A stretch of 64,000 nucleotides of DNA. Origin: Arion vulgaris. Lineage: Eukaryota > Mollusca > Gastropoda > Stylommatophora > Arionidae. Below, in pieces: positions 45,317-56,819 of the stretch. Made by a program: the position numbers and the translations under genes. The notes below the pieces were generated by a model. That model was not told where the DNA came from and did not search any database. It worked only from the letters and a program-made list of their open reading frames with translations. The first letter of the stretch is position 1. Each line of letters starts with the position of its first letter. Where the stretch lies: the NCBI GenBank assembly GCA_020796225.1, contig CM036756.1, positions 64,657,644-64,721,643 of the forward strand, read 5' to 3'.

Positions 45317-45826
45317 GTAGGTGTCTGCAAATGTGTACTGTTATGTTATGTGTTTAATTTATATTTTACTACTGATGCACTCATGAAAAATGTGAATTAA
45401 TTTTCTTTATTTTGACAGTACCACAATCGCAAACTTGAATTCTCTGTGTGCTCTGTTTTGTATTATAACAGCTAGGCCTGATCCTGTATTCAGATTGGCA
45501 ATTTAAAAAATAATCGCTCCTGGCTTTCTGATTGACAGAATAAAAAAGTTGCCTGGTTCTCTGTTTTGATTGGCTGTATAAAAAAGGGGACCTGGCTTTC
45601 TGTATTTTGATTGACATTGTAAAAATTGGACCAGGCATTCTGTGTTTTGAATGATAGTATAACAATTCTGACAGCTCTTTGTTTTATAATTAATAGTATA
45701 AAAGACTCTGACAGAGCATCAACTGAAACCATAAATTAAAACCTAATCATTGTTATAAAAATATGTCAATTTATGTGCATGTTCATTACATATTAGATAT
45801 TTCATACTTAAAATTGTTATCACCAG
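45317..45826 (+). other. Intron 3 (510 bp)
   Basis: GTAGGT start, TTATCACCAG end. Contains a degenerate tandem repeat of about 45-50 bp at 45470-45720 (units with TTTCTGTATTTTGATTGACA). Confidence 0.8.
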
Positions 45827-45928
45827 GAAAAGAATTTGGACGCTACCACAATCTTCAAGGTCACATGCATATGCATACCAACTCCAAGCCCTATGTTTGT
45901 TTCTGTGGCAGCACTTTCACACTGAAAG
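45827..45928 (+). CDS. C2H2 zinc-finger protein, coding exon 4
   Basis: 102 nt; the first two bases complete a glycine codon with exon 3. Encodes the rest of finger 8 (KEFGRYHNLQGHMHMH: H776, H780), linker TNSKPYV, and the first half of finger 9 (CFCGSTFTLK: C788, C790). Finger 9 has only one residue between its cysteines (CX1C), unlike the other eight. The donor is AAAG|GTAACT at 45928/45929, phase 1. Confidence 0.9.
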
Positions 45929-46047
45929 GTAACTAGACACTTTCTCTAAAACTGTATTCTGCACAAATATTATGTTGTTTTCTTGTCGTTGAGTGTTACT
46001 ATCAGTTGTACATTTATCCTCAAGAACCACATGTCCTTATTCTGATA

Positions 46048-46540
46048 AGGGTGTTCAAGATAAAAGTAGCCTTTCAATGGAGAAAATCTGACATATATTT
46101 ATGGAAATGAGATGGTTCAATTTTGACGTAGTATAGATCAAGTAGAGCGTCTGTAGCTCAAGCGGTAGTGAGCCCGATCACAAACCCAAGCGTACCTGGT
46201 TCAAACCCCACATTGGGCAAATTTGGGATTTTTACAAAAGGTAAAAATAGACCTCACCGCTCAGAAAGCAATGGCAAACTACTGAAGGTATAAGTGGTGC
46301 CTAGAAAATCAACGACTCGTTTACTGTGGTTGATGGTGATGTCCTTTAGGATATGCCACGATTTTCATTTTCATAGATCAAGTGAACAAGTCTTTTTGTA
46401 ATGGTGTGGGAAGGGAGATGAACAAATGTGATAAAGGATGAGCTAGTCAGAACCGGTTTAAATAGTAAGTAGACAAAACGCAATGCATGACCGGTAACTT
46501 TTGATTTGTCAATCGGGCTACTTTTATCTTGAACACCCTG
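46048..46540. mobile_element. TIR element carrying SINE-C copy 3
   Basis: Ends AGGGTGTTCAAGATAAAAGT and its complement ACTTTTATCTTGAACACCCT (TIRs of about 24 bp), flanked by TA-containing sequence (GATA / GTATAA). Probably a Tc1/mariner-type MITE. Confidence 0.7.
46146..46375 (+). repeat. SINE-C copy 3
   Basis: Best-preserved copy: TCTGTAGCTCAAGCGGTAGT (A-box region), GGTTCAAACCC (B-box), body CAGAAAGCAATGGCAAACTA, tail TAGGATATGCCACGATTTTC. Nested inside the TIR element. Confidence 0.85.
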
Positions 46541-46954
46541 TATAATCATAGTTAAAAAGTAAATGTCTCGTAGTCGTTGCAGATGTTATGATATGAAGTG
46601 CCTATCACTTCATAGTTCTAGTATCCAGGAGGTAGGAGGGCCAATTCCTTTCACATGTGTAGAACATAGAGTGATTTAACCCACAACCCTCGTATGTCTG
46701 AGTCAAATGGTAAATGCTTATGCATTACGTTAATCCATCTCACATATATAATTATTATAGAGACAAGTTATTATAAATAGTGAATGGTGCTGCCAGAATA
46801 ACCATGGCATGTTTTAGCTAAAGAAAAGAGTTCATCTTTCTTACGGCATACAGTCAATATTTATGTTATTTAATCATAAGATTACACTTTCTGTTTGTAT
46901 TAGTGTCTCATATTTAAGACATCATGTGGTCCAGAAATAACTCAACGAAATATT

Positions 46955-47200
46955 TTAAAAAAACTGACTGCTGCTACAAATAGAAAATTTGAGTATTTTG
47001 GACATATGAAGAGACACAAAGGGTGGAGACCATTATGGAAAGAGGCATTCAAGCAAAGAGGAGAAGAGGGAGAACATGGATTCAGGATGTAACTGATGAT
47101 TTGAGCATGATGGCTGCAAAGGCGGGACAAGAAAGAGAAATTTTGAAGGACTGTTAGGGTGGCAAAGCTCTGCACAGGATAAGCTATTTGATGATGTGGT
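46955..47200 (+). mobile_element. LINE-d C-terminal fragment, unoccupied TTAA site
   Basis: RKFEYFGHMKRHKG and tail, ending GACTGTTAGGGTGGCAAAGC. This is the uninterrupted counterpart of the foldback insertion site at 57035-57700. Confidence 0.65.
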
Positions 47201-47789
47201 CTTTGCCCGATTTTCAAAGTTGCTTTTCAGGCTCATTAGCCTCATAATTCTATTTTCATTGAGTTAGTTGATTCACAGATTGACAACTCACATTTACTTC
47301 AAGTGCTCTGGTATTGGACCGTCATATACCTGGTATCTGTTCTTTCTGTTGGTATGAAATAGTTCTGCAAGGTTCTAATAAGGAAACACCATCCCAGCCA
47401 GGTTTACATTAAGGCAAGATTTGACATGCATTGCTACAAAAAGGACCTCAGGTAGAGACATAATATATTGATACATTGGACAGGCTAAAGCTACTTCCAG
47501 AACTAAATTTTTGGAGGATGATACAGCAATTGAAGAAACACTAATCCGAAGATTAGAAGTGTTGTAATAAAATGCATCATGAGTTTAAAGGGGCGTATGA
47601 GAGGGTTATAACCAAGTGTAAAACTAATAAGGAACAGTCAGCATACATACTTTATTACCACCTCTGAAGGTATTGAGAAACTATGGATCTCCTTGAGTGC
47701 TGTGAAATAAATTCTGTCAACTAAACCTGTTCTATACTTCACTTTTCTGGTCAAATACTATCTATAACCTAGAGCTACTTACGCAATGT

Positions 47790-48050
47790 CAGCAAGAGAA
47801 TATGTGCGCCATCATCCAAAAGAGATGCTAGAGATAGATCGGACATGCTGCGATAGAGACTAACTACGAAAACTGTACTGAGATGGTTACCAGAGGGTGA
47901 GCGAAAATATGGGAGGCCTAGAGAACAGCAGAACAAGAACTGAAAGAAATGAATCACAGCTGGAACACAATTCAGAGGATGGCCAAGAATAGAGAAGAAT
48001 GGTGTCCATTTGTTGCTGCTTTAAGCACCAGAGATGTCACAGGCTAGAGA
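47790..48050 (+). mobile_element. LINE-g-like C-terminal fragment
   Basis: Broken + strand tail (CRHAAIETNYEN-like region, then GRPREQQNKN and QFRGWPRIEKNG-like basic blocks), ending near GAGAGAGAAAC. Low identity to other copies. Confidence 0.4.
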
Positions 48051-48295
48051 GAGAAACTTCACTTATTTACATTATGACCGTACATTCATTATATTGTGCA
48101 CAATACTTGCCATGATCACATTCTTTTTACCATTCATTCTCATGCGATCATAAATTGTTGATTCCATACTTTTTCATTTCTGAGGCTAGCTATGCTGTGC
48201 TAATTTGTTCAACGGCTTATAATTCCATAATATTAGAATTATCTAGTTTTATTTGGGAAATATGTACCCTCATGTTTATCCTTGTTGCCTGTAAA

Positions 48296-48530
48296 ACATT
48301 AGTAGCATAGTTTTTAGTGAATTCGCTTCTTAGGCTAGTGGTCCGGGTTCAATTCCACAGTGGTCGTGGATTTTTTTTCAAACCATAATGACTCAGGTCG
48401 ACCAAGTTTCAATTGGGTACCATGAAAAGCACTAGGAAGTAAAGGCGGCCATCGTGATGTTGACCACATCACCCATTGTGTGCCGACATGAAAAATACTG
48501 GTCTAACACTATATTACCCTATATACCTCA
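48296..48530 (+). repeat. SINE-I copy 2
   Basis: TAGTAGCATAGTTTTTAGTG head, GGGTTCAATTCC B-box, AAGTAAAGGCGGCCATCGTG body. Confidence 0.75.
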
Positions 48531-48916
48531 AGGTAGGAAAAGGGTTTCTTTACTTTTATGTATATCCTTGTTGCTGTAAAACATTATTTTCAGCCATCAT
48601 CATTATCGGGTGCTCTCTCGGCATCGAAGATTGGCTGCAATGTACTTCCAATACACCACCCTGACTCTTGCTGCCTTGGTGTTGCACTCTGTCATGCTGT
48701 AATTTGTCCTCACTTGTGATTTGGTCTTCCTCTTGCTAGCCATCCAACTTTTCCCTCTAACGTGATGTGAATTTAATCGATGTGTCATGTCTCTATATTT
48801 GTCTGAAATATTTTATTTGTTTGATTTTTTTATTTCCTCAGTATGTATCAATATTATTACATCACTTATCTTCCCCTACTTGGACCTGAGGGTGTGTCTA
48901 GTCTATTATATATGTA

Positions 48917-49250
48917 TTTCACCCGAGTGGTTACCGGGGCGCAAATTGGGGTGTAAAGAATAGAATCACTGTTACCTGCCACGCATGTCGTAAGAGGCGA
49001 CTAAGGAGGTGGGGCTAGCTACCTCACACCATAAAAAGCAATAGATGGCTACAGAACGGAGAGCGAACCGAGTAAACACTGACTGAAACCGGACACATCG
49101 CCGAAATATAAGCACCAGAGCTCCAAATGGTGTGCTGAAGATGTAATGTAAAACACACCAATGCTAAGACTGCATGAATCAGATTTCCACATGAATAGAA
49201 TTTATGGGGAGATCTGTTACATCGGTCTGGGCAGTGATCGCGAGAGATAT
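48917..49250 (+). repeat. Chimeric SINE: SINE-A head on SINE-H body
   Basis: 48917-49015 is a SINE-A head (CCGAGTGGTTACCGGGGCGC to GACTAAGGAGG). From 49016 the sequence is SINE-H (GAGAGCGAACCGAGTAAACA, AGCACCAGAGCTCCAAATGG), ending GATCGCGAGAGA. Confidence 0.7.
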
Positions 49251-49347
49251 ATGTATTTATAGATGGTAAATCTTTATGTGCCTGACATGATGCCTTAAGT
49301 AGATGACTACATATACATAATTATGTTATGTTCTTTTTGTTTGATAG

Positions 49348-50072
49348 GAAATCTGAACCGTCACAAGAAGGTCAAGCATGGTTTGAATGAAACTACAGAT
49401 GTGATGGAAGAAGATGCTGTTAACTTCCTGAGCTCTTTATCAGAGAGAGCTAGAGATGACCACAATGTTGATGGCGAGACAGAAAGTCTTAGCCCAGGTT
49501 CAGGAGCAGAAGGTGTCGAGGGGAAATCTGGCAGAAAAGGAAGAAAATCAATTCCTAGAAAGATAACTCTAGGAGACGAAGAAGAAGCAACATTTCCTCA
49601 GCAGGCCATACAAGCATCAGTTGGTGAGCTAGAAAGTGCAACGAACCTGCAACCAGTGGTTGTAGTGAAACCTTTTGTCATACAGAATCCCGATACTGAT
49701 GATGAGGAAGTTGATGATGAAGAGGAAGAGGAAGGAGAGATTCCTAATCCCCCTGCTGTACCAAACAGCATGAAAGTAATTCATGATAGCATGACACCAG
49801 TGACTAGTGTGATGAACTTTCAACCATTAAATATCAGTGAAACAGAACATTCAACAAAACCCTTTAAGAGGGCTCGATTAGAGGAACAGATTGAAGCTGA
49901 GAAACGACCTCGACGTCAGTCACAGCGCCGCTCACCCATTATTCATACAAGCGATGTTGAACAGTCTGACACCGATGATGAAAATGGAGACAATGACAAC
50001 ACAGACACTGATTGGATTCCAGGCTCACGGCGAAGGTCTCGAGGAAAGTCTGATACTGCAGACAAGAAATAA
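49348..50072 (+). CDS. C2H2 zinc-finger protein, last coding exon
   Basis: 725 nt, phase 1 entry, TAA stop at 50070-50072; total product about 1038 residues. The first residues complete finger 9 (NLNRHKKVKH: H803, H808). A conserved-looking helix (MEEDAVNFLSSLSERARDD) follows, then Ser/Gly-rich linker, a strongly acidic run at ~913-928 (DTDDEEVDDEEEEEGE) and basic clusters KPFKRARLEE, EKRPRRQSQRRS and SRRRSRGK that could act as nuclear-localisation signals. The final stretch alternates acidic and basic residues (SDTDDENGDNDNTDTD). The acidic run could serve in transcriptional activation or chromatin contact; that is inference. Confidence 0.9.
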
Positions 50073-50990
50073 TGTGTTTTATTTGTAACCTTATCTAAAT
50101 GGCGTTCAAATGATTTAGGAAAAATTATGTTTTGTAATTAAGCAGAGGAACTTTACTATAACAGAACTTGTTTCTTTGAACATAGAAACCTTGTATTTAT
50201 ATTTGATTTAATATGTATTTGGTCTTGGACTTTGTGTAGACACATTTTACCTCTAATTATTAAGTAATTGATATATATATATTTTCAAAACAGTGGGAGA
50301 GTATAAACATCAGCAGCCTGTGGTATTTGATATAATTCATTCTCATGCAGCGGTCAGTGTACAAACATGTGCAGCCTCATATTGTAAAGATAAAGATTCA
50401 TATTGTAAGAATTCTGAGTCAAATGTGGTGTAACTAGACGCGAGCACTATACTGGTAGCCAATGAAGAATAGTAAACCAATAAAGAACTGGTGTCGTTAG
50501 TCACCACACTCTGAGAGACATACTGAGAAGGAGATCGGAGCACTTGTGGACTAATTTGATGTGCAGTGATGATGATCCGACTACTAAACTAAACATATTG
50601 TAATGATGTCTGGTGGCTATCAGTGGCATTTAAGCATCCTCCGGTGTTTGATGTATGAAAGATGTTCGGTTTTAATTAACGATGTGCAGTCTATGATTTT
50701 AGCTGTATGAAAGACAATACGGATCCATATATAGCCTCATCTATTTGGTTCATACAAATTGTATATTCTTCAAATATACCAGTTATGTTTAATTGGGTAT
50801 AATGTGGTTTTCAACTCTTGTGTACAAATTTATATCTTCTGTTAGAGACACTGTGTAGATATGAGCAGCTTTAGCATTATGCTAGACTTACATCAGGGAT
50901 TTCTAAAGTGGTTAATGTGACAATCCAAGGGGTTGATAAACCATAAGTGATAATAGTTCAATAATAAAAAAAAGGCAATGCTAATTTATT
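50073..50990 (+). other. 3' untranslated region and candidate poly(A) sites
   Basis: AT-rich sequence after the stop. AATAAA at 50479-50484 with a G/T-rich stretch following is the first good poly(A) signal. A second AATAAA is at 50963-50968. A SINE-G 3' stub (AGATCGGAGCACTTGTGG to GATGATGATCC) lies at 50528-50577 between them. Confidence 0.55.
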
Positions 50991-51039
50991 TTGCCTTTAT
51001 AGTTTGTTATTTATTTATTTATCTTTATCTGGAATGTTA

Positions 51040-51260
51040 ATGAAGCATCAAGAATTTTATTGAGAAGTCGGAACTCAAGATAATTTGGGGAACTCGTGTT
51101 GTGCATTCTCTGAATGTCCGAGACTGTGTGTGTAGACATGTGTTGGTATTTATCGAGAATTTTATTGAGGAGTCAGAACTTAAAATACTTTGGGGGACTC
51201 CTGTTGTGCATTCCCGTCAGAGACTGTGTGTGTTTAAGCATGTGTTGGTATTTACAGTTA
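51040..51260 (+). repeat. 105-bp direct duplication
   Basis: Two tandem diverged copies (51052-51150 and 51157-51258) share GAATTTTATTGAG, TGTTGTGCATTC, GAGACTGTGTGTGT and CATGTGTTGGTATTTA. No coding function recognised. Confidence 0.7.
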
Positions 51261-51557
51261 GAAAAAGAATTGTACATTTTTCTATGTTCAGAACCTAGAT
51301 TTGCCTTCCAAACATTATTAATGATTATTTAAGAAAAGAAGCATGTTTGCATAATATACTTGAAAGTAGTCCTGATATAACAAAACAATCAAGACATCAC
51401 TCTTGATCAGAATTTTATTTCAGTTGTACATTATTTTTTCGAATATTTTAATGTTTCTGGGAAACAAAATTTTATTTTTTAAATTTAGAACTGAATCCAT
51501 TGACATTATTTTCTTGTCTGATGATGTGGCATATATTTGTTTACTATATAATTTAAT

Positions 51558-51800
51558 GAGCCACAGTAGCATAGTTGTTAGTGAACTCGCTTCTTAGGCT
51601 TGTGGTCAGGGTTCAATTTCACAGTGGCCGTGGAATTTTTCTCATCGTAACGGCTTCACATCGACTCCAGCCAGAACTAGGTATCAGAAAACACTGGGAA
51701 GTAAAGGTGGCCGGCGTAGTGTTGACCACATCACCCGTCATGTGCCTGCGGTCAATGAAAAATACAGTCCTAACACTGTGTTAACCTATATACAGCATGG
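51558..51800 (+). repeat. SINE-I copy 3
   Basis: Head AGTAGCATAGTTGTTAGTGA, B-box-like GGGTTCAATTTC, body and tail as in copy 2 (GTTGACCACATCACCCGTCA). Confidence 0.75.
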
Positions 51801-51949
51801 TATAAGAAGAGTTTGACTTCTTTTTTAAAATATAATTTGTATACATGTGATCATCAAATAGCTTAGCTATGTGTTACATTGGAATTTTATTCTTTCCTCA
51901 GATATATATATATATATATCATGAATATGTTCCAAGATAAAACTAGTTC

Positions 51950-52615
51950 AATCAGTGCCATGCCTGCCGGCGTAGGCGATCATGTCTCTCCACAACTCTC
52001 TTTGCTTGGTGCATGTAATCAGTTCTGACGTTGATATTTTGTCGAACCATGATGTTAGGCCATCCAACATCTTCTCCTCTGTCTTCCACGATCTCTCCTT
52101 CCCTGAATTTTACCAGTAGTCACCAAATGTTCTAAACCTTCTCTTCGCATTATATGCCCGAAGAACCTTGATTGTCGGATTCTTATTCTTTTGATAAGGT
52201 TTCTTTGTGTGCAGACCTGATTTAAAACCTCCACGTTTGTTTTCTTTGCTTCCATGAAATTCTCAACATTCTTCTGTAAAACCACATCTCTGTGGCTTCC
52301 AATGATCGTATTGATTGTTTGTTCAGTGTCCATGATTCTCTGCCATACATAAGTATTGGTTCAATATAGCATTGGAGTACTGTTCGCATTGTCATTGGTG
52401 GTGAGTTCACGCATAGTGTGTTCTTCATTTTCATAAAAGCTGCTTTCGCTTGAGCTATTCTACTCCTAATCTCTGTTGTACATCTTCCATCTGATGTTAG
52501 GAATGTTCCTAGATATTTGAATCGATGGACTTGTTTCAGTGTTGTGTTCTTTATTTTGATATTGCATATAAAACTAGTATGTACTTGCAAAACATCACTT
52601 CCTAGTTGTGAGAAG
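51950..52615 (-). mobile_element. LINE-e RT C-terminal fragment
   Basis: Reverse strand reads FKYLGTFLTSDGRCTTEIRS, RIAQAKAAFMKMKNTL, LMYGRESWTLNKQSIRSLEA, FYRRMLRISW, then IRIRQSRFFGHIMRREGLEH and GRRDRGRQRRRCWM: RT thumb through basic tail, with one or two frame changes. Similar pieces at 55240-55560 and 63760-64000. Confidence 0.8.
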
Positions 52616-52641
52616 AAAGTATGGATTTGATATTTCGAGAT

Positions 52642-52890
52642 CGCTCGAGTTGTTACCGGGGCCCAAATTTGGAGTGTAAAGAATAGAACTGCTTTTACTT
52701 GCCATGCATGTCGTAAGAGGCGTCTAAGGAAGTTTGGCTGAAATCGGATGCACATGTCCTAAACATGTACTAGTCTATGCGTTTGGGGGCCTACCAAAGC
52801 AATGTGCAACGTATACACCTTCTTGGCAAAGATCAAACATATCACAAAGAGTGATTAAAATTGGTCGTTAAGAACGAACGCAAAGAAGAA
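52642..52890 (+). repeat. SINE-A copy 7
   Basis: Flanked by a 13-bp duplication with one mismatch, GATATTTCGAGAT (52629-52641) and GATACTTCGAGAT (52891-52903). The head has CTCGAGTTGTTACCGGGGCC. Confidence 0.85.
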
Positions 52891-53029
52891 GATACTTCGA
52901 GATGAGTCTGCTGTATTTTTATTGTTGCTACAGATATAAACAATATAATCAGTCTTCTGTTACCAATGTCAGAACATAGATGCTGTCTAAGATGCAAGAG
53001 AAGATCACAATGTGTGAAATAAAGTGCTT

Positions 53030-53720
53030 AAGAAAAGTATTATCGATATAAGGGAAGACTGCAGTAAAACTATGTAGCAATGACGAAACACGTAAAAACA
53101 AAGTACCGTTAGAGATTACTTGACTTATTCCTCTCCGCTCCTCATTGAACATAGGGCCTCCACAGTTGTTCGTCACTTTTCCCAGCCTCTGACTGGTTTC
53201 TTTATGGTCCCACAGGATAGCCCTCTATTTTTGTTGTCTGCGGCTGAAAAAAGGATCAGCAGCTTCCTTGCAGGTTTGGCTGCTGCGCATCATCTGTCTC
53301 CGGCATGGAGCCATAGTCCTTTCGAGACTTGAGTTAGTTTTCAACAATTTGCTTTAGTTTTCTGTAACTACGTTCTGTTTTAAATGGATGGGTAGTTAGC
53401 CCGTCGCACAATCCCCAACCTGAAGCATCAGGCCATATTTAGTCTGGCCTCTCTCCTTTGACCTGTCCGGCTTTAGTAATTCTGCCAGCATAGCTCTCCA
53501 GGTCATTGAGGTACGCAAACAACACCACCAACTACAAAGTAATGGCTCATGTGATTTATTGTTTGATTGTTTATGTTGTCTGCCGTAAAAGAAGTCTGAA
53601 TTTCTTCACTTCTGTTGTATACTTTGCTTGATAAAGGTCTTTTTGTCGAAATGTCGCTGTATATTGTTTTTGTACTTTGTAAAACAATAGTACTTTGTTT
53701 TTACATTGTTTGGCATTGCT
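53030..53720. mobile_element. Penelope-like element, inverted-end copy (tentative)
   Basis: The left end (reverse strand) and right end (+ strand) carry the same 3' sequence as the 62-63.7-kb element: AAACACGTAAAAACAAAGTA on the left, GCTTGATAAAGGTCTTTTTG and AATAGTACTTTGTTTTTAC on the right. The middle (53150-53540) is unlike the rest of the window and encodes no recognised domain. Confidence 0.45.
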
Positions 53721-53939
53721 TAAGAAGCCATAAGTGTTACCAATGGGGACAGAATGAGAAACAGACCTCAGACCATATCTGCCATCAAATATATTAGTAC
53801 AAAATAAAATGGTTTTGGCTGCCTTCTGAAAATGAGCTCAGTCAGTTATGTTGTGCATACAATAGTTTGAATGGCAAAAGACATCTGTGGGTTAGTCACG
53901 TCACTATGGTTGAACAGTTTTTAACGCCACAGGTTTTAA

Positions 53940-54125
53940 TTCAGTCTGCACGTTTACTGGTGCATTCTTTTTTTTTTCTAGAAATCCTTAGGATTTTTTC
54001 CAAAGCTACAGAAATTGTGTTTTGCTCAATACTTTTGGCAAATGTCATGCCATTTCTGTGGATAGGGATTGTGCCATATAGGGAAAACAGGTGCAATAAA
54101 GTCAATCTTTGGTCTTTAAATGTCT
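53940..54125 (+). repeat. SINE-D 3' part
   Basis: CATGCCATTTCTGTGGATAG and GGTGCAATAAAGTCAATCTT match the SINE-D body and tail at 655-720. Confidence 0.6.
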
Positions 54126-54629
54126 ACAAAAGTAGAAGACTTGGTCAAGGACATGAGGAGGTTCACAAAACAGATGGATAGATAGTAGCAACCAAATACT
54201 GCAACAAAAACAAGCTTTCCACTGCTTCATATGCTAGAGATAGAGAGATACTGTTGTAAGACTCATGTGAGTTGTGAAGTACAAAAGTCGTTAGACAATA
54301 GAACGTTTCCAATAATGACTATTTAGTTGCTATATGAAAACACAAGTATTTTTAACTGCATAATTTTACAAACATGCATTCCACAAAGTATATTTCAATT
54401 TGTGTTTCTATATTGGATCATTATAATACATTCAGAGTTTGATTGGGTTTTTTTTTTATGATTATTTTAACAATTTGAACTGAATGAATTTTTCTGGACA
54501 ATTGATGGATGTATATTTTTGAATAATTAAAATGATTAATTGGACATCAATATTGAGGATAATAACTAGTAATCAATGGAAAGTGATTTCTGTTATTCAT
54601 TCTGGAAGTACAGCAGAAGAGACTTTTTT
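54126..54629. other. No gene seen
   Basis: AT-rich; no exon or repeat recognised. Confidence 0.45.
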
Positions 54630-55020
54630 CTTTTCTACTCGTGTTTTGCCTCACAGCGTCAGGATAAGAAGAGATTTCTAGAACGTGCGCTTCATGGTGT
54701 CTTTCATCACCTCTGTTATCTCTGAGGTCCACCTTTTGTGTGGCTGGCCTTTTGCTTTGTATCTATTGTAGTGGAGTAACATCGCTCTTTGATGCACACT
54801 GTCTGTTGGTAATCTGATTATGCGACCAAACTATTTAATTTGTTTTTTCGTGATGAAGTTCAATACTGATGTTGAACCCACCTTTTTTCCTCATGTCTTC
54901 ATTTCTAAACCGGTCGGTTCTTGATACTCCCAGCATTCTGCGAGACACTTCATCTCTGCCGTGACTAGTTTTCTTCTATCATTTGATGTCAGCGTCCAGG
55001 TTTGGCACAGACTAATGTTG
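54630..55020 (-). mobile_element. LINE-a fragment, best copy
   Basis: Reverse strand reads HGRDEVSRRMLGVSRTDRFR, then NISIELHHEKTN and QITNRQCASKSDVTPLQ, with stops. This copy reveals that the LINE-a family (9.6, 12.8 kb) and the 50-bp array at 59.8 kb come from one LINE. Confidence 0.65.
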
Positions 55021-55239
55021 ACAATTGTTATTTAAATATTGTTAAAATATATACAAATATTACAATAGCAGAATGTATAAATTTGTCTGTACAAATAACT
55101 TTGTGTCTATGTTATCTTCACTTCAGGTATTTTATCAATGATTTTATTTTGTTATAAACAAGTTGAAGTGTGATCATTTGTCTAGTTAGCAGTTCCTGGA
55201 TGCAAAGCTGAAATTTTGTTTACTGTAAATGACTTTGTT

Positions 55240-55560
55240 TTATGATAGCGAATCATGGACAATGAACAAGCAATCAATAAAATCGTTGGAAACCACAGAG
55301 ATTCCATTTTACAGAAGAATGCTGACAATTCCATAGACAGGGAAGAAAACAAATGATAAGACTTTAAAACAGTCCTGCATACAGAGAAATCATATCATAA
55401 GAATCAGACAATCAAGGTTTTTTCCTTTGGGCATATAATGCGAAGAGGAGGTTTAGAACATTTCGGGACAACTAGTAAAATTCGGGGAAGGAGAAATAGT
55501 GGAAAAGACAGAGAAGATGTTGGAATTTCTGACATTGTTGTTCGACAAAAGATTGACATC
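55240..55560 (+). mobile_element. LINE-e C-terminal fragment
   Basis: SESWTMNKQSIKSLETTEIP, FYRRMLTIPWTGKKTNDKTL, then IRIRQSRFF and a broken tail. Confidence 0.65.
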
Positions 55561-55569
55561 TCAACTGAT

Positions 55570-55905
55570 TAACAACTCGTTTACTGGTATTAATAACTCG
55601 TCTGTGTAAGAGACGAAGATGGAGGTGGTTTGGAGATGTATGTCGTATGCCAGTGGGGACATTGGCTAGGACAGCTCTCAGATGGACAGCGGATGGGAAG
55701 AGAAGGCTTGGATGTCCAAAGGAAACATGGAGAAGGAGTGTGGCCTGACATGAGAGACGGTTGGTAGAAAGGCAGCAGAACGGCAACAGTGGAAATCTCT
55801 TGTGGAAGCCTTATGTCTCAATCGGGACACAAAGATGATATAGATAAATATCTGTGGTTGATAATGACGTCCTGTAAAGGATATGCCATGATTTTCATTC
55901 ATTCA
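55570..55905 (+). mobile_element. LINE-f C-terminal fragment with 3' tail
   Basis: Broken tail matching 40170-40430 (ETVGRKAAERQQWKSLVEAL). It ends with GTGGTTGATAATGACGTCCT, GTAAAGGATATGCCATGATT and TTCATTCATTC. That end equals the SINE-C 3' tail. Confidence 0.7.
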
Positions 55906-56197
55906 TGTTGATAGGTAAGCAATATGTTGCATCTTAATTTGTCTAAAACTCACTTTTATTTCAAGATAAATAAGTAGCTTATACTTTCAGAATTAACATT
56001 ATAACCAGACTTGACATTAACCAGTACCCAATTAGGGTATAAGAGAAAATCAATTATGTCATGAGCATTTTGGTTAGAAATGAAGACAACTCAGGCAAAA
56101 AAATTGGGGACAAACATAAGTTGTAGTCCTGTGTTCCACATGAAATGATATTTCTTTTATTAATTGGACTAAGACTGTTTATATATGATATGATATA

Positions 56198-56617
56198 CAG
56201 GGTGTTTGTAAAGTCTCACAATATTTCATATGTAGAACAAATATGAATAACAATGTGCATTATGTCATTTAAAAAATGTGTTCCATAGTCAATTGCAATA
56301 TGCAGTGAATGACTGTTGTCTGTTGGGGTAATTCTTTTCACTCAAACCATAATGGTGCTTTCAACGGAAAAAGAATATTTGACAATATGAAGAAACATGT
56401 ACAGACATATCTTGAAGCCCGCGGTGGATATTTCCAACATCTGTTATAATGAATATTTCATTTGTTTTTTCTAGTTTACCAAGAACAACAATAGACCATA
56501 GCAGTAACTATTGTGACCAATTTCACTACTTTGGTTTTTTTTTTTTTATGAGGTCATATACTTCATTTCTCAAGCTGACCTACTTATGAAGTGTTGTCAG
56601 ACGTTACAAACACCCTG
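56198..56617. mobile_element. Tc1/mariner-like MITE
   Basis: TA-CAGGGTGTTTGTAA at the left, TTACAAACACCCTG-TA at the right; 420 bp, no transposase frame seen. Confidence 0.75.
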
Positions 56618-56819
56618 TACATGCTGTTATTATGGTTCACATTTGATCTCTTGTATTGCCTCATAATTTGTTATCTCTCTTTTCTTCCTCAAACTAGGAA
56701 AAAAGTCTCCACTTTGTCTTATATACACAACCTCTAATCCCAAAATAAATAACATCTACTTTGTAAATATATATCAGTTCAGCTCAGTATTGCAATAGAT
56801 ATATCCAGAAAGAACTCAT

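Larger units (their letters stand above)
45929..49347 (+). other. Intron 4 (3.4 kb)
   Basis: GTAACT start, TTTTTGTTTGATAG end. Contains a MITE with nested SINE-C (46048-46540), LINE-d and LINE-g tails, SINE-I and a chimeric SINE-A/H (48917-49250). Segments 46541-46950, 47220-47790 and 48531-48915 show no supported exon. Confidence 0.8.

Noticed and set aside
34863..50072. Assigning a specific vertebrate ZNF orthologue name
   Set aside because: Finger order and linkers are suggestive of conserved poly-C2H2 factors, but I could not match one family with confidence without a search.
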